Position numbers and translations under genes: made by a program
Part shown: positions 8,940 through 17,361 of the stretch, piece by piece
Layout of the letters: every line of letters starts with the position of its first letter
Position numbering within the stretch: the first letter of the stretch is position 1
Assembly: GCF_029203305.1 (NCBI RefSeq)
Contig: NC_089466.1
Span: forward strand, 62,001 to 126,000
Direction: 5' to 3'
Origin: Yamadazyma tenuis
Taxonomy: Eukaryota; Ascomycota; Pichiomycetes; Serinales; Debaryomycetaceae
DNA length: 64,000 bases
The notes under the pieces: generated by a model
What the model saw: only the letters and a program-made list of their open reading frames with translations
Databases searched by the model: none
What the model was told of the DNA's origin: nothing

Positions 8940-11900
8940 ATGTCCGAGGGAGTACGCAAGAGAAATCGCATCTCCTTATCTTGCAACTATTGCAAACGGA
9001 GAAAAGTCAAATGTGATAGAGGCAACCCATGCTCTTCTTGTGTCAGGTATAACGTTGCAGAGAAGTGTCTGTACCCAGGGATAGACGAATCTAACGAATA
9101 CACAAATGGCAATGCCAACAGTTTCAAAGACTTGGGGGCTAAACCTGCGTTTGTGGTCCGTACTTTCAAATCCACAAATGGAATCAATAATAGTCCCACA
9201 AATACAACCGCCTATGACCTCGCGAGCCCCAGCAGTGTCGACAGTGGTACTGGTGCTCACTCCAGGCCATTCCCGCATTCCAGCCACATGTTTTCAAGGT
9301 ACACAAATAGTGCTATGGAATCCGAGTTGCTGGTGATCAAACTGAAAATCTCGTTATTGGAACAAAATATCAAGGGTCCGAACGTACCAGCCGATGCCGA
9401 CAGGGCTACGAGACTTCCCGAACTGACAAACGGCTATTCGATGCCGCGGTTTGGTGGTGGAAGTTTGACGTTCAATACCACACCTCAGCTCGCTGCCACT
9501 CCATCTCCTAATCTGTCAGTGCAACTCCCGCCCATGAACTGGGTGCCAGTTTTGGGCGACCCGGTGAGCTACAGAGATGGTGTAATACCCGGTGACCCGG
9601 TGCTCGAAAAATTGAAGTATTTGGCCAAAAACCCGTACGTGTCTCTGGATGAGACCATCAGCTTTTATGATGGAATCAACTCATTGCTTCTTAACAACTT
9701 CAAGAGGAGGATTAATTTTGGGATCTTTAGCTGGCAAGCGTTTATTGTCAAAGATCGAGGTGCGAGGCTCGTTATGAAATATTTAAGTTCCAGCAAAAGA
9801 GATATGTTGGAGCTTGTGGATGGTAAGGTGTTGGCTAAAGACACCCCGGGCAATGCGCAAGAACGGGAGTTCAAAATAAAGGCCATTGAGTCTACTGATT
9901 CTAGTGATTTGATACCGTACAAGAAGGTGTCATCCTCATCTGTTAATTCCGAGGGCAGTAAGCTAAGCCAGAAAATCATCAGCAGCACCGCGGTTTCGCT
10001 TGGACTAGTTATGAATTCTTCGATAGACGATGAGTTGAAGTTGGCCGACAAGGTGCTCAGTGTGCTACCTTGTAAAAAAGTTGTGTGGCTCTTGGTGAAC
10101 AAGTTTTTCATGGATGTGTATCCATTCATGTCTTTCTTTGATGAAGAGCTGTTCAAAAGTGAAATCACCAGACTCATAGGCCCTGAAGATTATGTTTTGG
10201 AAAATGTGGAAAAGATAAACGTTGAAAAGCGGTTGGATTACGCCTACATAGGAAACCTTTTGGTGATGCTCCGGCTTGCGTACTTATCGATGTTTTCAAA
10301 CCGTCAAGAAGTGAATGAAGAGAATTTGAGATCCACAGACACCAGTAGGGAAGCCCAAGACACAAAGTTCCTCTTATCGAACCCAATAAGTATTCAAATC
10401 GTGTACATGGCGGAGCAGTGCTTACTCCAGTTTGACTTACTTCGTAAGTCCAGCTTTGTTGTGCTCCAATTCATGTATCTCTTGACCCTATATCATAAGT
10501 TTGGCCCCGAAGAAGGTGAAGGTGCTGATGGAGGTACAGCTTTAATCACCAATGGGATGATGATTCAGAGTGCATACCAGATGGCTATCAATCGAGAACC
10601 AGAAGCATTCGAAGAAGGAAAAGATGATGAAAAATTCAACAATTTACTTCGTAAGTTATGGTTCTTTATGTTGATAAGTGATATCGGCCAAGTTTATCAA
10701 TATGGGACGCCTCTTGCAATCCAACCGGAGTTTTATGACACTAGATTACCGTTTTACAAAAAGGGTAACGAGAATATCAAAGATGTGGAAATGGAAAAAG
10801 ATGTGATTTCTACGTTTGCATATTTCGAAGGATTCTACATCAAATTGGTCAGTATCTTGAAGAAAGTAATTAACCTTCGACAACCAAGCAGAATGAAAGA
10901 TATCACAGAGATGCTACTGGATTTTGAGATGACCATCTACAAAACATTTGGAAACATTGAGGATTTCATGATCAGCTTTAAAGATGATGCCTATAGGTAC
11001 CCCTTCACTAAGATCATGAAATGCAAGAATTTGATCAACTTGACTGGATTCGTATCCAGCATGGCCTCAGGATTCATGCAAAATTTCGAACTTAAAGGCA
11101 ACATGGAGTTGTTCATATACTACCTCAAAAAAGTCGTTTGTGTCGGTACGTTGTCAATGGTCCCATTCTACAGCGAGCTTATCTGTAGAAACCACATCAA
11201 CTTTGGGCCCACAGCTGATTTCATCTTGAATCCCTACCTCCTTTTGTATATGCACAAATCGAGTCAGTTCACGTTGTCGCTTATACTAAGAGTTAATGCC
11301 ACAGTGCACTCATTAAAGCGGTCTACCACCCACTCCACTGACATGAAGTCCTACGACTATCAGGTAAGATTCTACAAGTATGCCCAGTTGTCCAAGTACA
11401 TGGAAGCAGTGCTGAAGTACAACATCACCTCGATCTCCCGTTTAGCTAATCGGTACTACTATGCTTGGAGAGTGTCCAAAGCCCACAATTATCTTCTTTT
11501 GGCGCACACTCTGAACGAAATCTACGATGAGTGTGATTTCTATGAGGTGGTGAAGTGGTTCCAGGAAATCCCCATGTCTGATATCGACGAGTTGATAGAT
11601 ATGTACAAAGGGACTTTGGACAAAATCAAAGAAAGAAAATACTTCTGCCCCGAAGAAATAAAACGAAGAAAAACCCAATCAGAACCAGAGTTTAACAGAA
11701 CATCTTCGTTCCTGACCAACTTAGAAGGAGTGGAACCTTCACCTATTACCCTGTACAATGATCCGCCAAACCAGGAGAACTCACTACCATCATTTTCCAG
11801 CGATATCGAGGCTGGCTATAACGATATGTTGAATAACAAGGAGGTTGACAAGCTTTGGGCTCAAATTACCAGTGATTTTACCAAGGACACCAAGGACACC

Positions 11901-11993
11901 AAGGACGAGTCTAAAGATATGCTGTTTCTAGAATTCTTTTCACAGGAGAAGTATGATGACAATATCTGGGGGCTTTATGACGCCTTTGTTTAG
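8940..11993 (+). CDS. Zn2Cys6 transcription factor (tandem copy 2)
   Basis: The 1017-residue protein has a zinc cluster at Cys 15, 18, 25, 31, 34 and 43 (CX2CX6CX5CX2CX8C), within KRNRISLSCNYCKRRKVKC. The middle region aligns by eye with the preceding gene: LLVNKFFMDVYPFMSFFDEE and NLLVMLRLAYLSM match LFDRFMKWVYPFIPIVNQD and GIMLVTLRLGYLSL there. The gap between the two genes is 199 bp. Divergence outside these blocks is large, so the duplication is not recent. A small TKDTKDTKDES repeat sits near the C-terminus. It is a nuclear sequence-specific regulator by family; its targets are unknown. Confidence 0.85.
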   Translation: MSEGVRKRNRISLSCNYCKRRKVKCDRGNPCSSCVRYNVAEKCLYPGIDESNEYTNGNANSFKDLGAKPAFVVRTFKSTNGINNSPTNTTAYDLASPSSVDSGTGAHSRPFPHSSHMFSRYTNSAMESELLVIKLKISLLEQNIKGPNVPADADRATRLPELTNGYSMPRFGGGSLTFNTTPQLAATPSPNLSVQLPPMNWVPVLGDPVSYRDGVIPGDPVLEKLKYLAKNPYVSLDETISFYDGINSLLLNNFKRRINFGIFSWQAFIVKDRGARLVMKYLSSSKRDMLELVDGKVLAKDTPGNAQEREFKIKAIESTDSSDLIPYKKVSSSSVNSEGSKLSQKIISSTAVSLGLVMNSSIDDELKLADKVLSVLPCKKVVWLLVNKFFMDVYPFMSFFDEELFKSEITRLIGPEDYVLENVEKINVEKRLDYAYIGNLLVMLRLAYLSMFSNRQEVNEENLRSTDTSREAQDTKFLLSNPISIQIVYMAEQCLLQFDLLRKSSFVVLQFMYLLTLYHKFGPEEGEGADGGTALITNGMMIQSAYQMAINREPEAFEEGKDDEKFNNLLRKLWFFMLISDIGQVYQYGTPLAIQPEFYDTRLPFYKKGNENIKDVEMEKDVISTFAYFEGFYIKLVSILKKVINLRQPSRMKDITEMLLDFEMTIYKTFGNIEDFMISFKDDAYRYPFTKIMKCKNLINLTGFVSSMASGFMQNFELKGNMELFIYYLKKVVCVGTLSMVPFYSELICRNHINFGPTADFILNPYLLLYMHKSSQFTLSLILRVNATVHSLKRSTTHSTDMKSYDYQVRFYKYAQLSKYMEAVLKYNITSISRLANRYYYAWRVSKAHNYLLLAHTLNEIYDECDFYEVVKWFQEIPMSDIDELIDMYKGTLDKIKERKYFCPEEIKRRKTQSEPEFNRTSSFLTNLEGVEPSPITLYNDPPNQENSLPSFSSDIEAGYNDMLNNKEVDKLWAQITSDFTKDTKDTKDESKDMLFLEFFSQEKYDDNIWGLYDAFV

Positions 11994-13715
11994 TGTATAA
12001 TATTAAATTGTTTGATGTAGACTTTGCAGCCAAACGGTTACCCGCATTCCATCTCGGTATAAATTCTCATCTTGCACCGTGAAAAATTTTCTGTTATTCA
12101 CCACATTCCAAGAAGTCAGGAAAACGTATGTTTCAATTCACCATTTCATGGGCTAGATGAAGACAAAGATGCTGTGCACCAGTCTGAAGTACTCATTGCA
12201 TGATAGACCAAGTATACCCAAATTTCTGATACCCCTACGAAATGGATTAAACCAAACCGAAGTTTTTGTACTAACAGTGTAAGATCACACAAAATTCATT
12301 CAATGACCTAGAACAACATACAGGCCACTTGTACAGACTTATTGTATATTCCTCTTGCGTAGAATCTCGGCTAAAGTTTTTTTCTCATCTCTTGTTTTTT
12401 TATGCTGCAGGCCGGTGCCATGCCACGTATTTGTTTAGCCTGAATAGGGGTAGATCCCGTAAGGTTTCAACCCCATGTTTTTGTGGCAGTCGGGGTTCTT
12501 AGGCGCCAGGCTGGAGGTGAAACGGCGGTTATATCGTGTTGTCGGTGACACGGGCCCAGGCTAAGACGGTTGGCATATGGCTGCGAGACGAGACTAAACC
12601 ATCGCTTATGAACATTGAGAGTAAATATAACGTGAGATGGTAGTTGTACCAGGTAGTGAACATTTGACGTGTTAACATGTAAGCTAGTATGTGCTGGCAG
12701 TTGACAGACGACTGGCACATAACTTGCAGAAATGGCGTTGGCACAACTGCAGTTGGGCATGTCTGCAGAAAATATAACTGAAGATCTTTACAGAAACGGT
12801 CGAGCATCCGAAATGGGCCAAAAAACTGGGTCCGGGGGCGCTCTAGATTGGCCCAAGATGATATCTATTTCCTTTATGTGGACCTCTCTTAAATAGATGT
12901 TGCATAGGTGGTTGAAGAAATGGGAATGTGAATACAACTCCGGGTGAAAGAGTTGACCATGCTCTTGGAAAGACTAAAAACTTCTGTACAAGTTTGTTAA
13001 AATTGTGTTTACTTGAAAGGAGACATCGATATAGTCAATACACAACAAAGTATAATCATTCTACCAGCGATTTCTAATCCCGGAACCGAAGCGGTCACAA
13101 CCATTAAGTCTTTGGTACGCCAGATCCCCATCCAGAACGACATTATCAAAGTTTTGGCCCCAATTATACAAAATCTCGACATCCATTTATTGGAGGTGTT
13201 CATCTTAATTCATCTCATGTTAAAACAGGACAAAATATGTGACTGAAGCAGGCATATTTGACTACAACATTTCGAGATCTATTATGCTCAGTTATTGTAA
13301 AAAGCTTTTATACTTATATCTACTTCCCAATTCTAACAAAACCTTGAGATTGATGGGCTGTGTGACAATGGCGTCGAAAGGTTCGATTATCAATAAAGTG
13401 TTAAGTTCTGCGATACGTTGAAATGTTGTGAAGTACGCGTCTAATTTTCCCAAATTAGGTATTTTTGTTTGATGCACCTGCAGATAGGTGCGAAAAGGAG
13501 GTAAAAAGGCTAGTGATTTGGGGGGCAGTAGAATGCTTGATTTAAACCTGTTGTCAATGTACCGGATGGTGTATCGCGTTGCATGTTTAAAAGTATTTTA
13601 TTAAAAAAAACTTTTCAGGTGGTGGCTAATCTTAGTATAAGAACCTGCCAGGTTGTCTGTGCTATCCAATATTTTATTGATAAAACGATCTTTTATTCAT
13701 ACCCATTTTCTTCCA
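11994..13715. other. 1.7-kb gene-free region, long promoter of the PCL1-like cyclin
   Basis: No frame longer than about 100 codons with coding character is present on either strand. No tRNA B-box or clear snoRNA boxes were seen. The right third carries an ACGCGT site, a Mcm1-like CC(A/T-rich)GG site and T/A-rich tracts, as expected for a regulated G1 cyclin promoter. The rest of the region is unexplained. Confidence 0.55.
13435..13460 (+). promoter_or_regulatory. MCB plus Mcm1/ECB-like site upstream of the PCL1-like cyclin
   Basis: ACGCGT is at 13435-13440. It is followed at once by TTTTCCCAAATTAGGTA (13444-13460), which resembles a Mcm1/early-cell-cycle box. Together they lie about 260-280 bp upstream of the chosen ATG. 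In Saccharomyces PCL1 is induced at Start by SBF; the same logic is inferred here. Confidence 0.4.
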
Positions 13716-14675
13716 ATGGATTCTGTGGACTCTAAAGCCATCGAGCTCTTCATCAAATCGCCTATCGACCAGGACCTTGTTCAAAAAGTCATAGTTAAAA
13801 CCTTACAAATAATCCCCTGCGACAAGAATTCCACTGTTTATGTTGATGATGATAAAAAGCTTCCTTCGGTGCTGAAGTTCTTAAACACTCTCATCCAGGC
13901 CTTGGACTTGAATAACGGCATCCTCATGTCTACCGTGGTGTATTTAAACCGGTTGAAATCCAAATTACCTAAAAACTGCAAAGGGTTAACTTCCACCAGA
14001 CACAGGATTTTATTATCGTGTTTGATTTTATCCATCAAATTCAACAATGACTTTAGCATGAAAAACTACGACTGGTTAAAGTTGACTAACAAGCTCTTCA
14101 ACTTGAAGGACATAAATCTCATGGAAAGACAGCTCTTATACTTGTTGAACTGGCACTTGCTTGTCAATGAGTTTGAGTTGTTTCATCACTTTTCCCAGCT
14201 TTTGTGTCCCATCAAAGACAATTTGATGAACAAGTATAGAATGAAGCAGTACTTGAAACAACAGCAAAAGTTGCACGCCACATCACCCAAAATACTCGCT
14301 TCTTCACCACAAACAGGAACCGGACCTTTCCCAGCCCCTCCTATCACCCCAATCTCAGCATCACCAATCTCCTCGCAAAGATCATTCGAGTCTCACCCAA
14401 TATCATCCACATTTTCGACTATCAGAAAGTCATCATCCGCATCCATTTATTCTTCATCTTCAGCAGAGTCGGCTTTTACTTGCGATAGATCTAGACCTAG
14501 CCCCAACTCATCATTTGATTCATTAGACAATATCAGCATGGAATCGATTGAACCCACCACCCAAAAACTCAGGTCCATTCCCGTGGACGTCAACCCTTTA
14601 ATCGAGTTAACCGCCTTAAACGAACAATACCAGCTCAACAAGCTCTTGGAGAGCTTCCATCATACCACCCTTTAA
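13716..14675 (+). CDS. PCL1: G1 cyclin of the Pho85 cyclin family (Pcl1/Pcl2-like)
   Basis: The frame is open from a TTG at 13653, but the first ATG is at 13716. It gives a 319-residue protein beginning MDSVDSKAIELFIKSPIDQD, which lines up with the start of yeast Pcl1 (short N-terminus, LLKSPV). The cyclin box spans about 50-150 and includes LPSVLKFLNTL, STRHRILLSCLILSIKFNND, and the diagnostic NLMERQLLYLLNWHL. The Ser/Thr/Pro-rich C-terminus (about 190-280) is suited to phosphorylation and turnover. Pcl1/2 cyclins activate the Pho85 kinase at Start for polarised growth and G1 progression. Assignment to the PCL1/2/9 subgroup is firm; the exact member is less so. Confidence 0.82.
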   Translation: MDSVDSKAIELFIKSPIDQDLVQKVIVKTLQIIPCDKNSTVYVDDDKKLPSVLKFLNTLIQALDLNNGILMSTVVYLNRLKSKLPKNCKGLTSTRHRILLSCLILSIKFNNDFSMKNYDWLKLTNKLFNLKDINLMERQLLYLLNWHLLVNEFELFHHFSQLLCPIKDNLMNKYRMKQYLKQQQKLHATSPKILASSPQTGTGPFPAPPITPISASPISSQRSFESHPISSTFSTIRKSSSASIYSSSSAESAFTCDRSRPSPNSSFDSLDNISMESIEPTTQKLRSIPVDVNPLIELTALNEQYQLNKLLESFHHTTL

Positions 14676-14824
14676 AATAATGTATATCTGTAACGAGATT
14701 AATGAATATATCGAGTAACGAATAAATCGCATTGATTTTGCAGCTACCAAAGCCGAACTTGTGTCATCCCTGGTGCGCGACTTTGCGGAAAAGGTTGTCA
14801 CGATCAACCGTAGTTTGGGAATAG

Positions 14825-16429
14825 ATGGGTTTGTACGCCACGAAGGTACCACATACCAGCAGCATGTTGAGCCAGTATCCTATAGCAAACTTATGTGGCA
14901 AACGATTTTTCCAACTGACAGCTGTTATTTATAAGGCTAAAGATGCCAACAAACAGGCGTTGAGAAATTTAGGGATGTCCCTTCAAAATGGCATTAAGAA
15001 CAAACAGGCCAAGAACGAAGATATAGGTATTGACGACATGGATGAAGAGCATAAGGATAACTACAAGATCCTCCAAAACTATTACGACAGCATTTCCCAC
15101 ATGACTACTGAAGATTTACTCATTCAACAGAATTTGGATGAGGGAAAGCAGTTCCGATCATTTCCCTCAGAGCACTATTTGGACAGGAAGAACTTGATAA
15201 AGAACTTACCCGACGAAATCGATATCTTCAACACCTCGTTGTCGAAAATCGAGAAGATTTATAAGGACTTGGGCAAGCTTGATAAGGATAAATCAGTACA
15301 GTTGAAGTACTATAAGCGATATTTGAGAAATTACTCGGATCCCATCCTAAGGATACTTCAGGAATTCAACGGAATAAGTGACAAGTTTAAGATGCTACGC
15401 AGAAATGAGTTGGACAAGTTATTTTTGAATCCAAACTCTTCATTGTTCAATGACAACTTATTTCATTTGCCATACAATGTGGTGGGTTTTGATAGATCGC
15501 TAAGTGGGTTTCCTTTGCGGACCGGAAAGCACCGGTTGACAGACATATGCTATCCCCAAGAATTTATCCAGGACTTACAGCAGTGTAGTCCCAAAGTCAA
15601 GCTTCATAAGAAAGATTTGGATTTCGTCGAATATAACGAGAATTCCATATCGATAAATCCCGACGATTTGATAAAGCCTAGTAATGCCAAGATTGACAAG
15701 GCGATGAATTTAATCTATAATGAGCTTGACGTCCCCAAAAAGTTTATTCTAATGGACGACTTGGGCCAGTATAAGATCTTGAGATTCAACTTCTTGAATA
15801 AATTCAACTCGATTGTGGAAACCGAAATCAATACTTTGAAAGCTTCCCTCCAGAAAGAAATAGAGTTGATTCTCTCGTCCGATAACCAATCAACCAATAT
15901 GCTCCTTTTCAACCATCAGTTCTTTAAAAACAACTCTTTTAAATTATGTGATTTCTTGAAGGATACCGGGAGAGGATCGAATGGCGGTGCCACTACGTCC
16001 GCCAATATGCTAATAATCAGCTATAACGTTAAAGAGCTCAATCTTATCCCATACAACTACTTAACCGATAAATCCACCAGGAGTCGCCGGAGACTTTTCA
16101 ACCATATTTTCAAGCTTTTCTTAATCAACTTGACAGACCAAATTGAGACTTTGATACGGATGAAGTACTCGAACCGAAAACAGGTGTTTGTCAACAACTT
16201 GAACGCCAAGATCTCCAACATCATCAGGTTTAAATTACTCAACTTGTTTGATCGGGTCAACCAGTTGAAAACGATTCCCATTGACCAGTCGGTGGTACTT
16301 AAGCCATATTATAACCGGAGTTTCAAGAGGCTCTATAACTACACCAAAATCCCTGGTTCTCTACACAGGAGATCTGCCACACAGTTCAAGCTTGTGGATC
16401 TAGAAGATAAACTCAAGGTAATTTCATAG
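14825..16429 (+). CDS. Predicted mitochondrial protein, possibly Mtf2/Nam1-like
   Basis: The 534-residue protein is very Lys/Asn/Leu-rich, with long predicted helices and no zinc, kinase or membrane signature. The N-terminus (Met14 onward, QYPIANLCGKRFFQLTAVIYKAK) is basic and amphipathic and could be a mitochondrial presequence; translation may begin at Met1 or Met14. Its neighbour MRP10 lies 101 bp downstream. In S. cerevisiae MRP10 lies beside MTF2/NAM1, a mitochondrial RNA factor, so an Mtf2-like role is a guess from gene order plus general character, not from a recognised motif. The first 100 bases overlap competing open frames discussed in the findings. Confidence 0.7.
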   Translation: MGLYATKVPHTSSMLSQYPIANLCGKRFFQLTAVIYKAKDANKQALRNLGMSLQNGIKNKQAKNEDIGIDDMDEEHKDNYKILQNYYDSISHMTTEDLLIQQNLDEGKQFRSFPSEHYLDRKNLIKNLPDEIDIFNTSLSKIEKIYKDLGKLDKDKSVQLKYYKRYLRNYSDPILRILQEFNGISDKFKMLRRNELDKLFLNPNSSLFNDNLFHLPYNVVGFDRSLSGFPLRTGKHRLTDICYPQEFIQDLQQCSPKVKLHKKDLDFVEYNENSISINPDDLIKPSNAKIDKAMNLIYNELDVPKKFILMDDLGQYKILRFNFLNKFNSIVETEINTLKASLQKEIELILSSDNQSTNMLLFNHQFFKNNSFKLCDFLKDTGRGSNGGATTSANMLIISYNVKELNLIPYNYLTDKSTRSRRRLFNHIFKLFLINLTDQIETLIRMKYSNRKQVFVNNLNAKISNIIRFKLLNLFDRVNQLKTIPIDQSVVLKPYYNRSFKRLYNYTKIPGSLHRRSATQFKLVDLEDKLKVIS

Positions 16430-16495
16430 ATAATTCATATATATCCAGTTCATCATATCTGGCTGCGCACCTAGAAGTTTTTCTCGCAAAAAAAA

Positions 16496-16509
16496 CTGAA
16501 AATTTTCAG
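16496..16509. promoter_or_regulatory. AAAATTTT palindrome in the MRP10 promoter
   Basis: The perfect 14-bp palindrome CTGAAAATTTTCAG lies 21-35 bp upstream of the MRP10 ATG. AATTTT-type elements are known in promoters of mitochondrial ribosomal protein genes of Candida-group yeasts, where they link these genes to growth control. Function here is inferred. Confidence 0.35.
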
Positions 16510-16530
16510 ATCCTCCAATCTTCATCCACT

Positions 16531-16815
16531 ATGGCTTATAAGAAGTTACAAAACTCAGCGGCGTTGCCTCCGTTGCCCAAGTTGCGGGTGAGAAAACCCT
16601 TCTTGAACAAGTCCAACAATCAGTGTTTGGTGATGATGTCGACTCTTTTAAACTGTTGGGCTGCTAATGGTGAAGGTTCGTCGCCGTGCTTGGAAGCTGA
16701 GACCGATTTGAAAAAGTGTATGGAAACCTTCAAGCCCGAGAAGAAGCAATTATCGTCCATCAACTACCATGCCTCCAGATTGTACCCCAAGTTGAGAGGT
16801 AACACGAACGATTAG
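16531..16815 (+). CDS. MRP10: Mitochondrial ribosomal protein Mrp10 (mS37), twin CX9C protein
   Basis: The 94-residue protein has the Mrp10 layout: a basic, Pro-rich N-terminus (LPPLPKLRVRKP), then a CHCH fold with two CX9C motifs at Cys 32/42 and Cys 53/63. The segments QCLVMMSTLLNCWAANG and CLEAETDLKKCMETF are characteristic of mS37. It is a small-subunit mitoribosome protein whose disulfides are formed by the Mia40 pathway. The length matches the family. Confidence 0.93.
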   Translation: MAYKKLQNSAALPPLPKLRVRKPFLNKSNNQCLVMMSTLLNCWAANGEGSSPCLEAETDLKKCMETFKPEKKQLSSINYHASRLYPKLRGNTND

Positions 16816-17361
16816 GGTTCATGAACAGCAAATACCTTTTCCATTTCAATAGCAACAGGTGTACGAGTCGCTGCGGCCGGTTTGAAAGCGGCTCGACTAT
16901 GCTCATAGAGGTAACCTGACCAACAAACACAGATATTTCCATGTCTCTGTCCATAATACTGTAAATAGTTAACGATAATATCTTTTGTGATGCTTGTAGC
17001 GGGCTAAAACACCTCAAAGTCTCTTGGAATGAGTTCCCTAAGCTACCACATACGAACTAGGGATCTTTGTAGTACTTGGAGTCACCTAATTAATGTGTAT
17101 TTATACTGTTTGCAACTAACGTGATTTCAGATTGCATTGCCTTTTTCTCAATAGTTGCATCTCGAATCGCAGAATTAATTTACTGATTTATTGACGCAAC
17201 CCTTTTTGTATACTTGCATCTGTGCCACAAAAGCCAGCACTTACTGCTACCACTTTCAAGCTCCTAAAACCCTACGTATTTCTTGATTTCATATCAAGCT
17301 GACGGATGGGGATATCTGAAACCCGAACTACAACTAATCACGTTAAGGCCATCAGCTCACC
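16816..17361. other. Intergenic region upstream of the FLC-like gene
   Basis: This 546-bp spacer has no convincing frame or RNA gene. It is AT-rich with scattered T tracts and serves as the MRP10 terminator region and the promoter of the membrane protein gene at 17362. Confidence 0.5.

Noticed and set aside
12420..12490. Possible tRNA-like stretch with GGTTTCAACCCC
   Set aside because: No matching A-box, acceptor stem or anticodon arm could be built around it.
12467..12807. Overlapping 92- and 97-codon minus-strand frames
   Set aside because: No similarity to known proteins, poor codon character and mutually overlapping.
13653..13715. Longer N-terminus for the cyclin, starting upstream of the first ATG
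   Set aside because: The frame begins with TTG; the ATG at 13716 agrees with the start of Pcl1.
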